A stretch of DNA of 6,540 bases from Frankia sp. (GTDB taxonomy: Bacteria; Actinomycetota; Actinomycetes; Frankiales; Frankiaceae). The notes under the pieces were generated by a model. It ran no database searches. It was not told the DNA's origin and saw only the letters and a program-made list of their open reading frames with translations. The DNA lies in the NCBI GenBank assembly GCA_019689615.1, contig JADGHD010000290.1, positions 1 to 6,540 of the forward strand. Reading direction: 5' to 3'. Positions 1-6,023 of this stretch are shown piece after piece (position 1 is the first letter of the stretch; each line of letters opens with the position of its first letter). The translations under genes were made by a program, and so were the position numbers.

Positions 1-909
<909 letters not shown>

Positions 910-985
910 GGGTGGCCGAGACGGCGCGCCGGGCACGCCAGGGCGGCCGGCGCCGGCTCGGGCTCGTCCGGCGGCGGGGGTGACG

Positions 986-1591
986 ATGACGGACGCTTCC
1001 CGCATCGGGGTGCTCGCGCTGCAGGGCGACGTGCGCGAGCACGCGAGGGCGTTGACCGCTGCGGGTGCCCAGCCGGTCGAGGTGCGCCGCCCGGCCGAGC
1101 TGGCCGGCGTCGACGGCCTTATCCTGCCGGGCGGCGAGTCGACCACGATCGGGCGGCTGCTGCGCATCTTCGGGCTGCTGGAGCCGCTGCGCGCGGCGGT
1201 GGCCGATGGGCTGCCGGTGTACGGCTCGTGCGCCGGCATGATCCTGCTGGCGGCCGACATCCTGGATGGCCGGCCGGACCAGCCGCTGATCGGCGGGCTG
1301 GACGTGGTCGTGCGGCGCAACGCCTTCGGGCGGCAGGTCGACTCGTTCGAGGCCGACCTGCACGTCGTCGGGGTGGACGGGCCGCCCGTGCACGCCGTCT
1401 TCATCCGGGCACCGTGGGTGGAGAAGGTGGGGGACGGGGTCTCCGTGCTGGCCAGCGTTGGGGAGCACCCGGTGGCCGTCCGGCAGGGCAACCTGCTGGC
1501 CACCTCGTTCCACCCGGAGCTGACGGGAGACACCCGGATGCACGAGCTGTTCGTGTCGATGGTCAACGGCCGGCAGGAAGCCGGCGGCTGA
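986..1591 (+). CDS. pdxT: Pyridoxal 5'-phosphate synthase glutaminase subunit PdxT
   Basis: PdxT is a class I-type glutamine amidotransferase that hydrolyses glutamine and channels ammonia to PdxS, with which it forms a large cytosolic complex. The predicted protein has 201 residues, normal for the family. It starts with the beta strand and GVLALQGD motif (8-15), followed by the LPGGEST loop (47-53). The nucleophile Cys82 lies in GSCAGM, and His176 and Glu178 in SFHPELT complete the catalytic triad. I chose the ATG at 986 because a GGGGG Shine-Dalgarno stretch (976-980) sits five bases upstream. An in-frame GTG at 980 is possible but would overlap that site and add only two residues. The gene follows pdxS closely, so co-transcription and stoichiometric expression are likely. 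Confidence 0.97.
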   Translation: MTDASRIGVLALQGDVREHARALTAAGAQPVEVRRPAELAGVDGLILPGGESTTIGRLLRIFGLLEPLRAAVADGLPVYGSCAGMILLAADILDGRPDQPLIGGLDVVVRRNAFGRQVDSFEADLHVVGVDGPPVHAVFIRAPWVEKVGDGVSVLASVGEHPVAVRQGNLLATSFHPELTGDTRMHELFVSMVNGRQEAGG

Positions 1592-1657
1592 CGGCGGACG
1601 CGCTGGCGGCAGCGGCCGGGCGGTCCTCGGCCGGGGAATGTGAAGGGGTAGCTGGCA

Positions 1658-1686
1658 GGGTGCGATCGTCGGTCGATGCCGCACCC
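1658..1686 (+). terminator. Stem-loop in the pdxT-yebC gap, possible terminator
   Basis: GGGTGCG (1658-1664) pairs with CGCACCC (1680-1686), and ATCG (1665-1668) pairs with CGAT (1674-1677). This gives an 11-bp stem with a five-base loop and a two-base bulge (1678-1679). There is no T tract, but many actinobacterial terminators lack one. The hairpin lies 66 bases after the pdxT stop and 89 bases before the yebC start. It could end the pdxST transcript or act as an RNA element ahead of yebC. I saw no convincing -10 hexamer in the rest of the 184-base gap. Confidence 0.4.
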
Positions 1687-1775
1687 GTCGCCGGCGCCGC
1701 GCCGTGGAGGGGTCGACGGGGCACCGGCCGGACGGCCGCGCCCTCGCCGGCATGGGAGCTAGAGGGGCAGAGGGT

Positions 1776-2531
1776 ATGAGCGGTCACTCCAAGTGGGCGA
1801 CCACCAAGCACAAGAAGGCGGTTATCGACGCCCGCCGGGGCAAGCTGTTCGCGAAACTGATCAAGTCGATCGAGGTGGCCGCCCGGACCGGTGGCGGCGA
1901 CCCGGCCGGCAACCCGACGCTCGCGGACGCGATCGCCAAGGCCAAGTCGCAGTCGGTACCGAACGACAACATCGAGCGCGCGGTCAAGCGGGGCTCCGGC
2001 GAGCTGGCCGGCGGCGCCAACTACGAGACGGTCACCTACGAGGCCTACGGCCCCGGCGGCGTCGCGATCCTGGTCGAGTGCCTGACCGACAACCGCAACC
2101 GGGCCGCCTCCGACGTCCGCGTCACCATCACCCGCAACGGCGGGACGGTCGCCGACCCGGGCTCGGTGTCCTACCTGTTCAACCGCAAGGGCGTGGTGCT
2201 GGTCAGCAAGACCGAGGGGCTGACCGAGGACGACGTCCTGCTGGCCGTGCTCGACGCCGGCGCGGAGGAGGTCAACGACCTCGGTGAGGCGTTCGAGGTG
2301 GTGACCGAAGCGACCGACCTGCACGCGGTCCGGGTCGCCGCGACCGACGCCGGCCTGACCGTCGACTCGGCCGAGATCTCCTGGATGCCCAGCGTCAACG
2401 TCCCGCTGGATCCCGAGCCGGCGCGCAAGGTGCTCAAGCTGGTGGAGGCGCTGGAGGACCTGGACGACGTCCAGTCGGTCTGGTTCAACGCGGACATCTC
2501 CGACGAGGTCATGGAGCTCGCCGCCGGCTGA
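1776..2531 (+). CDS. yebC: YebC/PmpR (TACO1) family protein
   Basis: The 251-residue product has the hallmark N-terminus MSGHSKWATTKHKK, and the conserved stretches RGKLFAKLIKSIEVAAR and VPNDNIERAVKRG. The rest shows the usual three-domain alpha/beta layout and family length. The family was first described as DNA-binding transcriptional regulators. More recent work on bacterial YebC proteins and mitochondrial TACO1 points to a ribosome-associated role in relieving stalling at proline-rich stretches; which applies here cannot be read from sequence. I chose the ATG at 1776 because the family begins exactly at MSGHSKW and AGAGGGG (1761-1767) lies eight bases upstream. The in-frame ATG at 1704 would add 24 unconserved residues. 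The position between pdxT and ruvC is standard for actinobacteria, and yebC sits next to ruvC in many bacteria. Confidence 0.96.
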   Translation: MSGHSKWATTKHKKAVIDARRGKLFAKLIKSIEVAARTGGGDPAGNPTLADAIAKAKSQSVPNDNIERAVKRGSGELAGGANYETVTYEAYGPGGVAILVECLTDNRNRAASDVRVTITRNGGTVADPGSVSYLFNRKGVVLVSKTEGLTEDDVLLAVLDAGAEEVNDLGEAFEVVTEATDLHAVRVAATDAGLTVDSAEISWMPSVNVPLDPEPARKVLKLVEALEDLDDVQSVWFNADISDEVMELAAG

Positions 2532-2547
2532 CCCGGTTCGGCTGGGT
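2531..2547 (+). terminator. Weak hairpin at the yebC stop codon
   Basis: ACCCGG (2531-2536) can pair with CTGGGT (2542-2547), using one G-T wobble, across a TTCGG loop. It begins at the last base of the yebC stop codon and lies upstream of the ruvC promoter candidate. It is short and lacks a T tract, so a terminator role is only a suggestion. Confidence 0.2.
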
Positions 2548-2566
2548 GCGTGCCGGCGTGTCTGTC

Positions 2567-2596
2567 CTGTCCGGCCGGCCCCCTCGGTACTAGGAT
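2567..2596 (+). promoter_or_regulatory. Candidate ruvCAB promoter (-35 CTGTCC, -10 TAGGAT)
   Basis: TAGGAT (2591-2596) fits the actinobacterial housekeeping -10 pattern TANNNT well. CTGTCC (2567-2572), 18 bases upstream, is a weak -35 with three of six matches to TTGACA. Transcription would begin at about 2603-2605, inside the SOS box that follows. This is the only good -10 I saw between yebC and ruvC, and it supports separate, damage-responsive transcription of ruvCAB. No start has been measured, so the exact position is inference. Confidence 0.6.
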
Positions 2597-2597
2597 C

Positions 2598-2611
2598 CGA
2601 ACGGATGTTCG
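2598..2611 (+). promoter_or_regulatory. LexA operator (SOS box) of ruvCAB
   Basis: CGAACGGATGTTCG is an exact inverted repeat, CGAAC-N4-GTTCG, identical to the core of the LexA box known from mycobacteria and other actinobacteria. It starts two bases after the -10 hexamer, so bound LexA would cover the predicted transcription start and block initiation. ruvC is a known LexA target in Mycobacterium tuberculosis, which agrees with this placement. The operator would place ruvC, ruvA and ruvB under DNA-damage control. Confidence 0.85.
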
Positions 2612-2642
2612 CCGGACATGGCGGCGGCCGCGCCGGTCACTA

Positions 2643-2672
2643 CGGCGTCGGTTGCGGCGGCGTCGGTTGCGG
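2643..2672 (+). repeat. Tandem duplication, 2 x 15 bases, perfect
   Basis: CGGCGTCGGTTGCGG occurs at 2643-2657 and again, identically, at 2658-2672. A partial third copy (CGGCG) follows. It lies in the leader between the SOS box and ruvC. The unit length is a multiple of three, so it keeps the upstream reading frame open as a repeated GVGCG pentapeptide. This could equally be simple replication slippage in GC-rich non-coding DNA. Confidence 0.85.
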
Positions 2673-2709
2673 CGGCGCCGGGCACACTCGCGCCGGCACG
2701 GTCACGTTA

Positions 2710-2739
2710 GTCAGGGCCGCGCCGGTCAGGGCCGCGTCC
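2710..2739 (+). repeat. Tandem duplication, 2 x 15 bases, 13 of 15 identical
   Basis: GTCAGGGCCGCGCCG (2710-2724) is followed directly by GTCAGGGCCGCGTCC (2725-2739). It is a second 15-base duplication of unrelated sequence in the same leader, 37 bases after the first. In the ruvC reading frame it would encode VRAAP-VRAAS. Confidence 0.8.
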
Positions 2740-2764
2740 GCGTGCCCGCGGCCACGCGGCACGC
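2740..2764 (+). promoter_or_regulatory. Stable stem-loop in the ruvC leader
   Basis: GCGTGC (2740-2745) pairs with GCACGC (2759-2764), and CGCG (2747-2750) pairs with CGCG (2755-2758) across a GCCA loop, leaving C2746 bulged. The ten GC-rich pairs should be very stable. A second, smaller stem (CGGGCC 2784-2789 with GGCCCG 2796-2801) follows. Both lie before the ruvC ribosome binding site. The rest of the 313-base yebC-ruvC gap holds the promoter, the SOS box and two tandem duplications, with no convincing separate gene. Confidence 0.35.
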
Positions 2765-2844
2765 CGTCATGCCGGCCGGGTGCCGGGCCGCGGGTGGCCC
2801 GTGGCCGACGGCGGCGGAGCACGCCGGGAGGGAGGGTCAGCCGG

Positions 2845-3372
2845 GTGCGGGTGCTGGGCGTGGACCCGGGGCTGACCAGGTGCGGGCTGGGCGTCGTCGA
2901 CGGCCTGGGCGCCGGGCGCCAGGCCGGGCTCGTCGAGGTCGGAGTGGTGCGCACCCCGCCGGGCGAGGACGTCGCCCTGCGGCTGCGCGCCATCGCCGAC
3001 CGGATCGACGACTGGCTGGACCGCCACCAGCCGGAGGCGGTCGCCGTCGAGCGCGTGTTCAGCCAGGCGAACGTGCGCACCGTGATGGGCACAGCCCAGG
3101 TCGGCGCCGTCGCGATCATCGCAGCCGCCCGTCGCGGCCTGCCGGTCGCGCTCTACACCCCCAGCGAGGTCAAGGCGGCCGTCACCGGCAGCGGCCGGGC
3201 GGACAAGAGCCAGGTGACCTTCATGATCACAAAGCTGCTCGGACTGGCGGAGCCGCCAGCGCCGGCCGACGCCGCCGACGCGCTCGCGCTCGCCCTCTGC
3301 CACCTGTGGCGGGGCCCGGCGCTCGCGCGGGTGCGGGCGGCCGTCACCGCGGCCGGTGGGGGCGCGCCATGA
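2845..3372 (+). CDS. ruvC: Crossover junction endodeoxyribonuclease RuvC
   Basis: RuvC is the dimeric resolvase that nicks Holliday junctions symmetrically during recombinational repair. The 175-residue product matches the usual size (173 in E. coli). It has an RNase H-like fold with four acidic metal ligands: Asp7 (GVDPGLTRCG), Glu69 (AVERVF), Asp142 and Asp145 (ADAADALALALCH). The conserved stretch FSQANVRTVMGTAQ and the basic K121 region are also present. I chose the GTG at 2845 because the protein then begins VRVLGVDPG as in the family, and GGGAGGGAGGG (2826-2836) lies eight bases upstream. The frame stays open 80 more codons to an ATG at 2605, but that part is Gly/Ala/Arg-rich and unconserved, and includes a rare TTA codon. 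Its stop overlaps the ruvA start (ATGA), implying translational coupling. Transcription is probably repressed by LexA. Confidence 0.97.
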   Translation: MRVLGVDPGLTRCGLGVVDGLGAGRQAGLVEVGVVRTPPGEDVALRLRAIADRIDDWLDRHQPEAVAVERVFSQANVRTVMGTAQVGAVAIIAAARRGLPVALYTPSEVKAAVTGSGRADKSQVTFMITKLLGLAEPPAPADAADALALALCHLWRGPALARVRAAVTAAGGGAP

Positions 3373-3989
3373 TCGCGTCGGTTGCCGGCACGGTGCTGTC
3401 GGTGTCGCCGACGTCGGCGGTGGTCGAGGTCGGTGGCGTCGGGCTGCTCGTCCAGTGCACCCCGGCGACGCTCGCCGGGCTCACGGTCGGCGAGCCGGCC
3501 CGGCTCGCGGCGACGCTCGTCGTGCGGGAGACGGAGCTGACCCTCTACGGCTTCGCCGACGCCGACGAGCGCGACGTCTTCGAGATCCTGCAGGGCGCGG
3601 CCGGGGTCGGGCCCAAGCTCGCCCAGGCGGTGCTCGGCGTGCTCTCCCCGGACGACGTGCGCCGCGCGGTCGCCGAGGAGGACCTCGACACGCTGACCAG
3701 GGTGCCGGGCATCGGCCGCAAGAGCGCCCAGCGGATCACGCTGGACCTCAGGGACCGCCTCGGCCCGCCGCGCCCGGACGCCCCGCGGGCCGCCGGCCCG
3801 GCCGCCGCCGGACGGATCATGCCGGCCCAGCGGACGCCGGCCGAACAGGTGACCGACGCGCTGCTCGGCCTTGGCTACTCGGCCCGCGAGGCCGAGCAGG
3901 CGGTGGCCGCGGCCACCGCGGGCGACGGCGCGACCAGCGATGTCCCGGCGCTGCTGCGCGCGGCGCTCGCGGTACTGCGGCCGCGCTAG
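3369..3989 (+). CDS. ruvA: Holliday junction branch migration complex subunit RuvA
   Basis: RuvA tetramers bind the four-way junction and load RuvB rings. The 206-residue product shows the three family domains. An N-terminal OB fold (about 1-63) ends in LTLYGF. The central domain has two helix-hairpin-helix motifs (AGVGPKLA near 78-85 and VPGIGRKSAQRI at 112-123). A Pro/Ala-rich linker (about 131-156) leads to the C-terminal RuvB-binding domain (about 157-206, with ALLGLGYSAREAEQAV). The pin loop reads VRETEL where E. coli has VREDAQ, so the first pin acid (Glu54) is kept and the second is Thr55, with Glu56 next to it. The ATG at 3369 overlaps the ruvC stop by four bases and gives the standard MIASVAG start. 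ruvB follows after 42 bases. Confidence 0.96.
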   Translation: MIASVAGTVLSVSPTSAVVEVGGVGLLVQCTPATLAGLTVGEPARLAATLVVRETELTLYGFADADERDVFEILQGAAGVGPKLAQAVLGVLSPDDVRRAVAEEDLDTLTRVPGIGRKSAQRITLDLRDRLGPPRPDAPRAAGPAAAGRIMPAQRTPAEQVTDALLGLGYSAREAEQAVAAATAGDGATSDVPALLRAALAVLRPR

Positions 3990-4031
3990 CCGGCCGGCCA
4001 GCCGTCGCACAGACAGGGGAGCACGACGACA

Positions 4032-5159
4032 GTGGGGCGAACGGGTGGCGACGATGGCCTGGTGGCGGCCTCCGCCAGCGCCGAGGAACGCGCCTTCGAG
4101 GCCGGGCTGCGGCCGCGCACGCTCGCCGAGTTCGTCGGCCAGCGCAAGGCCAGGGAGCAGCTCTCGATCATGCTGGCCGGGGCCAGGGGGCGCGGCCGCC
4201 CGCCGGACCACGTGCTGCTGTCCGGCCCGCCCGGCCTGGGCAAGACCAGCCTCGCCATGATCATCGCGCAGGAGCTGTCGGTCCCGCTGCGGATGACCAG
4301 CGGGCCGGCGATCGAGCGCGCCGGCGACCTGGTCGCCATCCTCACCGCGCTCTCCCCGGGCGAGGTGCTGTTCGTCGACGAGATCCACCGGATCGCCCGC
4401 CCGGCCGAGGAGCTGCTGTACTCCGCGATGGAGGACTTCCGGGTGGACGTGGTGCTCGGCAAGGGGCCGGGCGCCACCGCGATCCCGCTCGACGTCGCCC
4501 CGTTCACCCTGGTCGGCGCGACCACCCGGGCCGGCCTGCTGACCGGGCCGCTGCGCGACCGGTTCGGCTTCACCGCGCACCTCGACTTCTACGACACCGA
4601 GGAGCTGACCGCGGTGCTCGAGCGGTCGGCCCGCCTGCTCGGGGTGGAGCTCACCCCCCAGGGGGCGGTCGAGGTGGCCAGCCGCTCCCGCGGCACCCCC
4701 CGGATCGCCAACCGGCTGCTGCGCCGGGTCCGCGACTACGCCGAGGTCCGCGCGGACGGGGTGGTCAGCCTGGAGGTCGCCCGGGCCGCGCTGAAGGTCT
4801 ACGACGTCGACCCGCTCGGCCTGGACCGGCTCGACCGGGCGGTGCTCGGCGCGCTGGTCAAGCGGTTCGGCGGCGGGCCGGTTGGGCTGACCACGCTGGC
4901 CGTCTCGGTGGGGGAGGAGCCCGACACCGTCGAGGACGTCTGCGAGCCCTTCCTGCTGCGCGCCGGCCTGATCGCGCGGACCGCCCGCGGCCGGGTGGCC
5001 ACCCCGGCCGCCTTCGCCCACCTCGGCTACGACCCCCCGCCCGGACCGCTGCCCGGCCAGGGCGGCGCCACGTCGCTCGCGGGCTCCTGGCGCGGGGACG
5101 GGCCCGAGCCGGCCACCCTGTTCGACGAGTCGGTGGACGGGGCGCCGGGCGAGTCCTGA
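4032..5159 (+). CDS. ruvB: Holliday junction branch migration ATPase RuvB
   Basis: RuvB is the AAA+ hexameric motor that drives branch migration with RuvA. The 375-residue product carries Walker A GPPGLGKT (65-72) and Walker B VLFVDEIH (112-119). It also has the sensor 1 region GATTRAG (162-168), the arginine finger in GPLRDRFG (Arg175), sensor 2 in GTPRIANRLLRRVRD (Arg224) and a C-terminal winged-helix domain (about 262-335). About 38 residues follow the normal end of the family, containing DPPPG (334-338) and an acidic ATLFDES segment (361-367). The GTG at 4032 has AGGGGAG (4015-4021) ten bases upstream. A second in-frame GTG at 4062 would give 365 residues and cannot be excluded. It is the last gene of the ruvCAB operon and is followed by a terminator-like hairpin. 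Confidence 0.97.
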   Translation: MGRTGGDDGLVAASASAEERAFEAGLRPRTLAEFVGQRKAREQLSIMLAGARGRGRPPDHVLLSGPPGLGKTSLAMIIAQELSVPLRMTSGPAIERAGDLVAILTALSPGEVLFVDEIHRIARPAEELLYSAMEDFRVDVVLGKGPGATAIPLDVAPFTLVGATTRAGLLTGPLRDRFGFTAHLDFYDTEELTAVLERSARLLGVELTPQGAVEVASRSRGTPRIANRLLRRVRDYAEVRADGVVSLEVARAALKVYDVDPLGLDRLDRAVLGALVKRFGGGPVGLTTLAVSVGEEPDTVEDVCEPFLLRAGLIARTARGRVATPAAFAHLGYDPPPGPLPGQGGATSLAGSWRGDGPEPATLFDESVDGAPGES

Positions 5160-5161
5160 GC

Positions 5162-5182
5162 AGCCGGCGCCGCCCGCCGGTT
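5162..5182 (+). terminator. Terminator-like hairpin after ruvB
   Basis: CCGGCG (5164-5169) pairs with CGCCGG (5175-5180) across a CCGCC loop. The outer A5162-T5182 and G5163-T5181 pairs extend the stem to eight. It begins two bases after the ruvB stop and has no T tract, as in many actinobacterial terminators. The position supports the end of the ruvCAB transcript. In the rest of the 291-base gap before yajC I see only a candidate yajC -10 element and the short palindrome CGGTACCG (5303-5310). Confidence 0.45.
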
Positions 5183-5409
5183 CGCCCCCGCGGCCCGCCG
5201 CCAGACCCCGCCTGCCCGCACCGCGCGGCCACATCGGCCACGGTCCGTCCTGTCGGCCGGACGAACCCACGGTTGCCCTCACCTTGCGTGAATGTGGCGG
5301 TACGGTACCGACTGGCGGCCGGCCTCGCGAACGGCGCCACGACCGCGCGACCGGGTCGGACCAGAACAGCCACGGCCGTCATGCCGGGGCGCCCGTCCGG
5401 CCACCGTCG

Positions 5410-5423
5410 CGGATACGTACGAT
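5410..5423 (+). promoter_or_regulatory. Candidate yajC promoter element
   Basis: This stretch contains CGGATACGT (5410-5418), overlapping TACGAT (5418-5423), which fits the TANNNT -10 pattern. A start at about 5430 would leave a leader of roughly 20 bases carrying the yajC ribosome binding site. No good -35 is visible. The same nine bases CGGATACGT recur upstream of secD. Confidence 0.35.
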
Positions 5424-5450
5424 CGGCCGCGACACCGAGGAGGACAGGAC

Positions 5451-5900
5451 GTGCACGATTTCGCGACCGTCGTGGCGCTGGCCACCGCGAACGGCGGCAA
5501 CGATGGCGGCGGCAGTGGACTGGGCGGTCTGATCCTGCCGCTGCTCATCGTCCTCGTGGCGATCTACTTCATCACCGTCCAGCGCCGACGGACGCGACAG
5601 GCGCAGCAGGAGCTGGCGCGGCTCAAGCCCGGTACGCTGATCATGACCCGCGCCGGGCTGTACGCGACGGTCGTCGAGGTCGACGGCCAGGACGTGCTGC
5701 TGGAGGTGGCGCCGGACGTCGTCTGCCGGTTCTCCAAGGGCGCGATCGGCCGGGTGATCAGCTCCCCGCCGGAGAGCGAGTCCGGCGAGGAGGGCGAGGC
5801 GGCCGGCGAGCGGGCCGAGCAGCCCGAGGGCGGCGAGCCGAAGGCCGCGGCCGGCGAGGAGCCGGAGTCCGGCCAGGACAAGCCGAAGAAGACGCTCTAA
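5451..5900 (+). CDS. yajC: Preprotein translocase accessory subunit YajC
   Basis: YajC is a small single-pass membrane protein that associates with SecDF and the SecYEG translocon. The 149-residue product has a short Gly/Asn-rich N-terminus and one membrane helix (about 26-43, GGLILPLLIVLVAIYFIT). A basic QRRRTRQ segment follows, then the conserved soluble domain with LKPGTLIMTRAGLYATVVEV and FSKGAIGRVI (about 59-103). The last 45 residues are a Glu/Gly/Pro-rich tail ending DKPKKTL, longer than in E. coli YajC and probably disordered. The GTG at 5451 is the start because GAGGAGG (5437-5443) lies seven bases upstream and the family domain begins soon after. The frame is open back to an ATG at 5292, but that part is Arg/Pro-rich and lacks family features. 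The neighbouring secD supports the assignment. Confidence 0.94.
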   Translation: MHDFATVVALATANGGNDGGGSGLGGLILPLLIVLVAIYFITVQRRRTRQAQQELARLKPGTLIMTRAGLYATVVEVDGQDVLLEVAPDVVCRFSKGAIGRVISSPPESESGEEGEAAGERAEQPEGGEPKAAAGEEPESGQDKPKKTL

Positions 5901-5901
5901 C

Positions 5902-5918
5902 CGGCGCGGCCCGCGCCG
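5902..5918 (+). terminator. GC hairpin just after yajC
   Basis: CGGCGCG (5902-5908) pairs with CGCGCCG (5912-5918) across a GCC loop, giving seven pairs starting one base after the yajC stop codon. A second possible stem joins CCGGCGCG (5942-5949) and CGCGCCGG (5961-5968). No T tract follows. It could be a weak terminator or an mRNA-stabilising structure between yajC and secD. Confidence 0.3.
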
Positions 5919-5970
5919 CGCGCTCCTCGGGAGGCCAGGTGCCGGCGCGCGCCCGCGGCCCGCGCCGGGT

Positions 5971-5980
5971 CGGATACGTT
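5971..5980 (+). promoter_or_regulatory. Candidate secD promoter element
   Basis: CGGATACGTT contains TACGTT (5975-5980), a TANNNT match, and shares CGGATACGT with the region before yajC. A start near 5987 would give a leader of about 37 bases beginning with the stem-loop at 5988-6010. No -35 hexamer is recognisable. Confidence 0.3.
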
Positions 5981-5987
5981 GGCTCCG

Positions 5988-6010
5988 GCCGGGATCATCG
6001 GCGATCCGGC
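5988..6010 (+). promoter_or_regulatory. Stem-loop upstream of the secD ribosome binding site
   Basis: GCC and GGATC (5988-5990, 5992-5996) pair with GATCCGGC (6003-6010), leaving G5991 bulged and a six-base ATCGGC loop. The stem ends directly before GGTGAGAAGGG, the secD Shine-Dalgarno region, so it could affect translation or protect the 5' end of the mRNA. Function is inferred from position only. Confidence 0.3.
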
Positions 6011-6023
6011 GGTGAGAAGGGAT

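Noticed and set aside
1704..1775. Upstream ATG extending YebC by 24 residues
   Set aside because: The family begins at MSGHSKW, and the ATG at 1776 has a well-placed ribosome binding site.
2550..3368. Open frame from 2550 running into ruvA, suggesting a fused protein
   Set aside because: The upstream part overlaps ruvC in another frame and is Arg/Gly-rich. RuvA has a normal start at 3369.
5262..5275. CGAAC-CCAC-GGTTG as a second SOS box before yajC
   Set aside because: The right half does not match GTTCG at four-base spacing, so it is only a short inverted repeat (AACC-CAC-GGTT).
3153..5282. A 709-codon open frame on the minus strand opposite ruvC, ruvA and ruvB
   Set aside because: It lies antisense to three clearly conserved genes. 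Its product is Arg/Gly/Ala/Pro-rich with no recognisable domain, as expected for antisense frames in very GC-rich DNA.
5292..5450. Upstream ATG extending YajC by 53 residues
   Set aside because: The added part is Arg/Pro-rich and would put a long charged segment before the membrane helix. The GTG at 5451 has a near-ideal GAGGAGG site.
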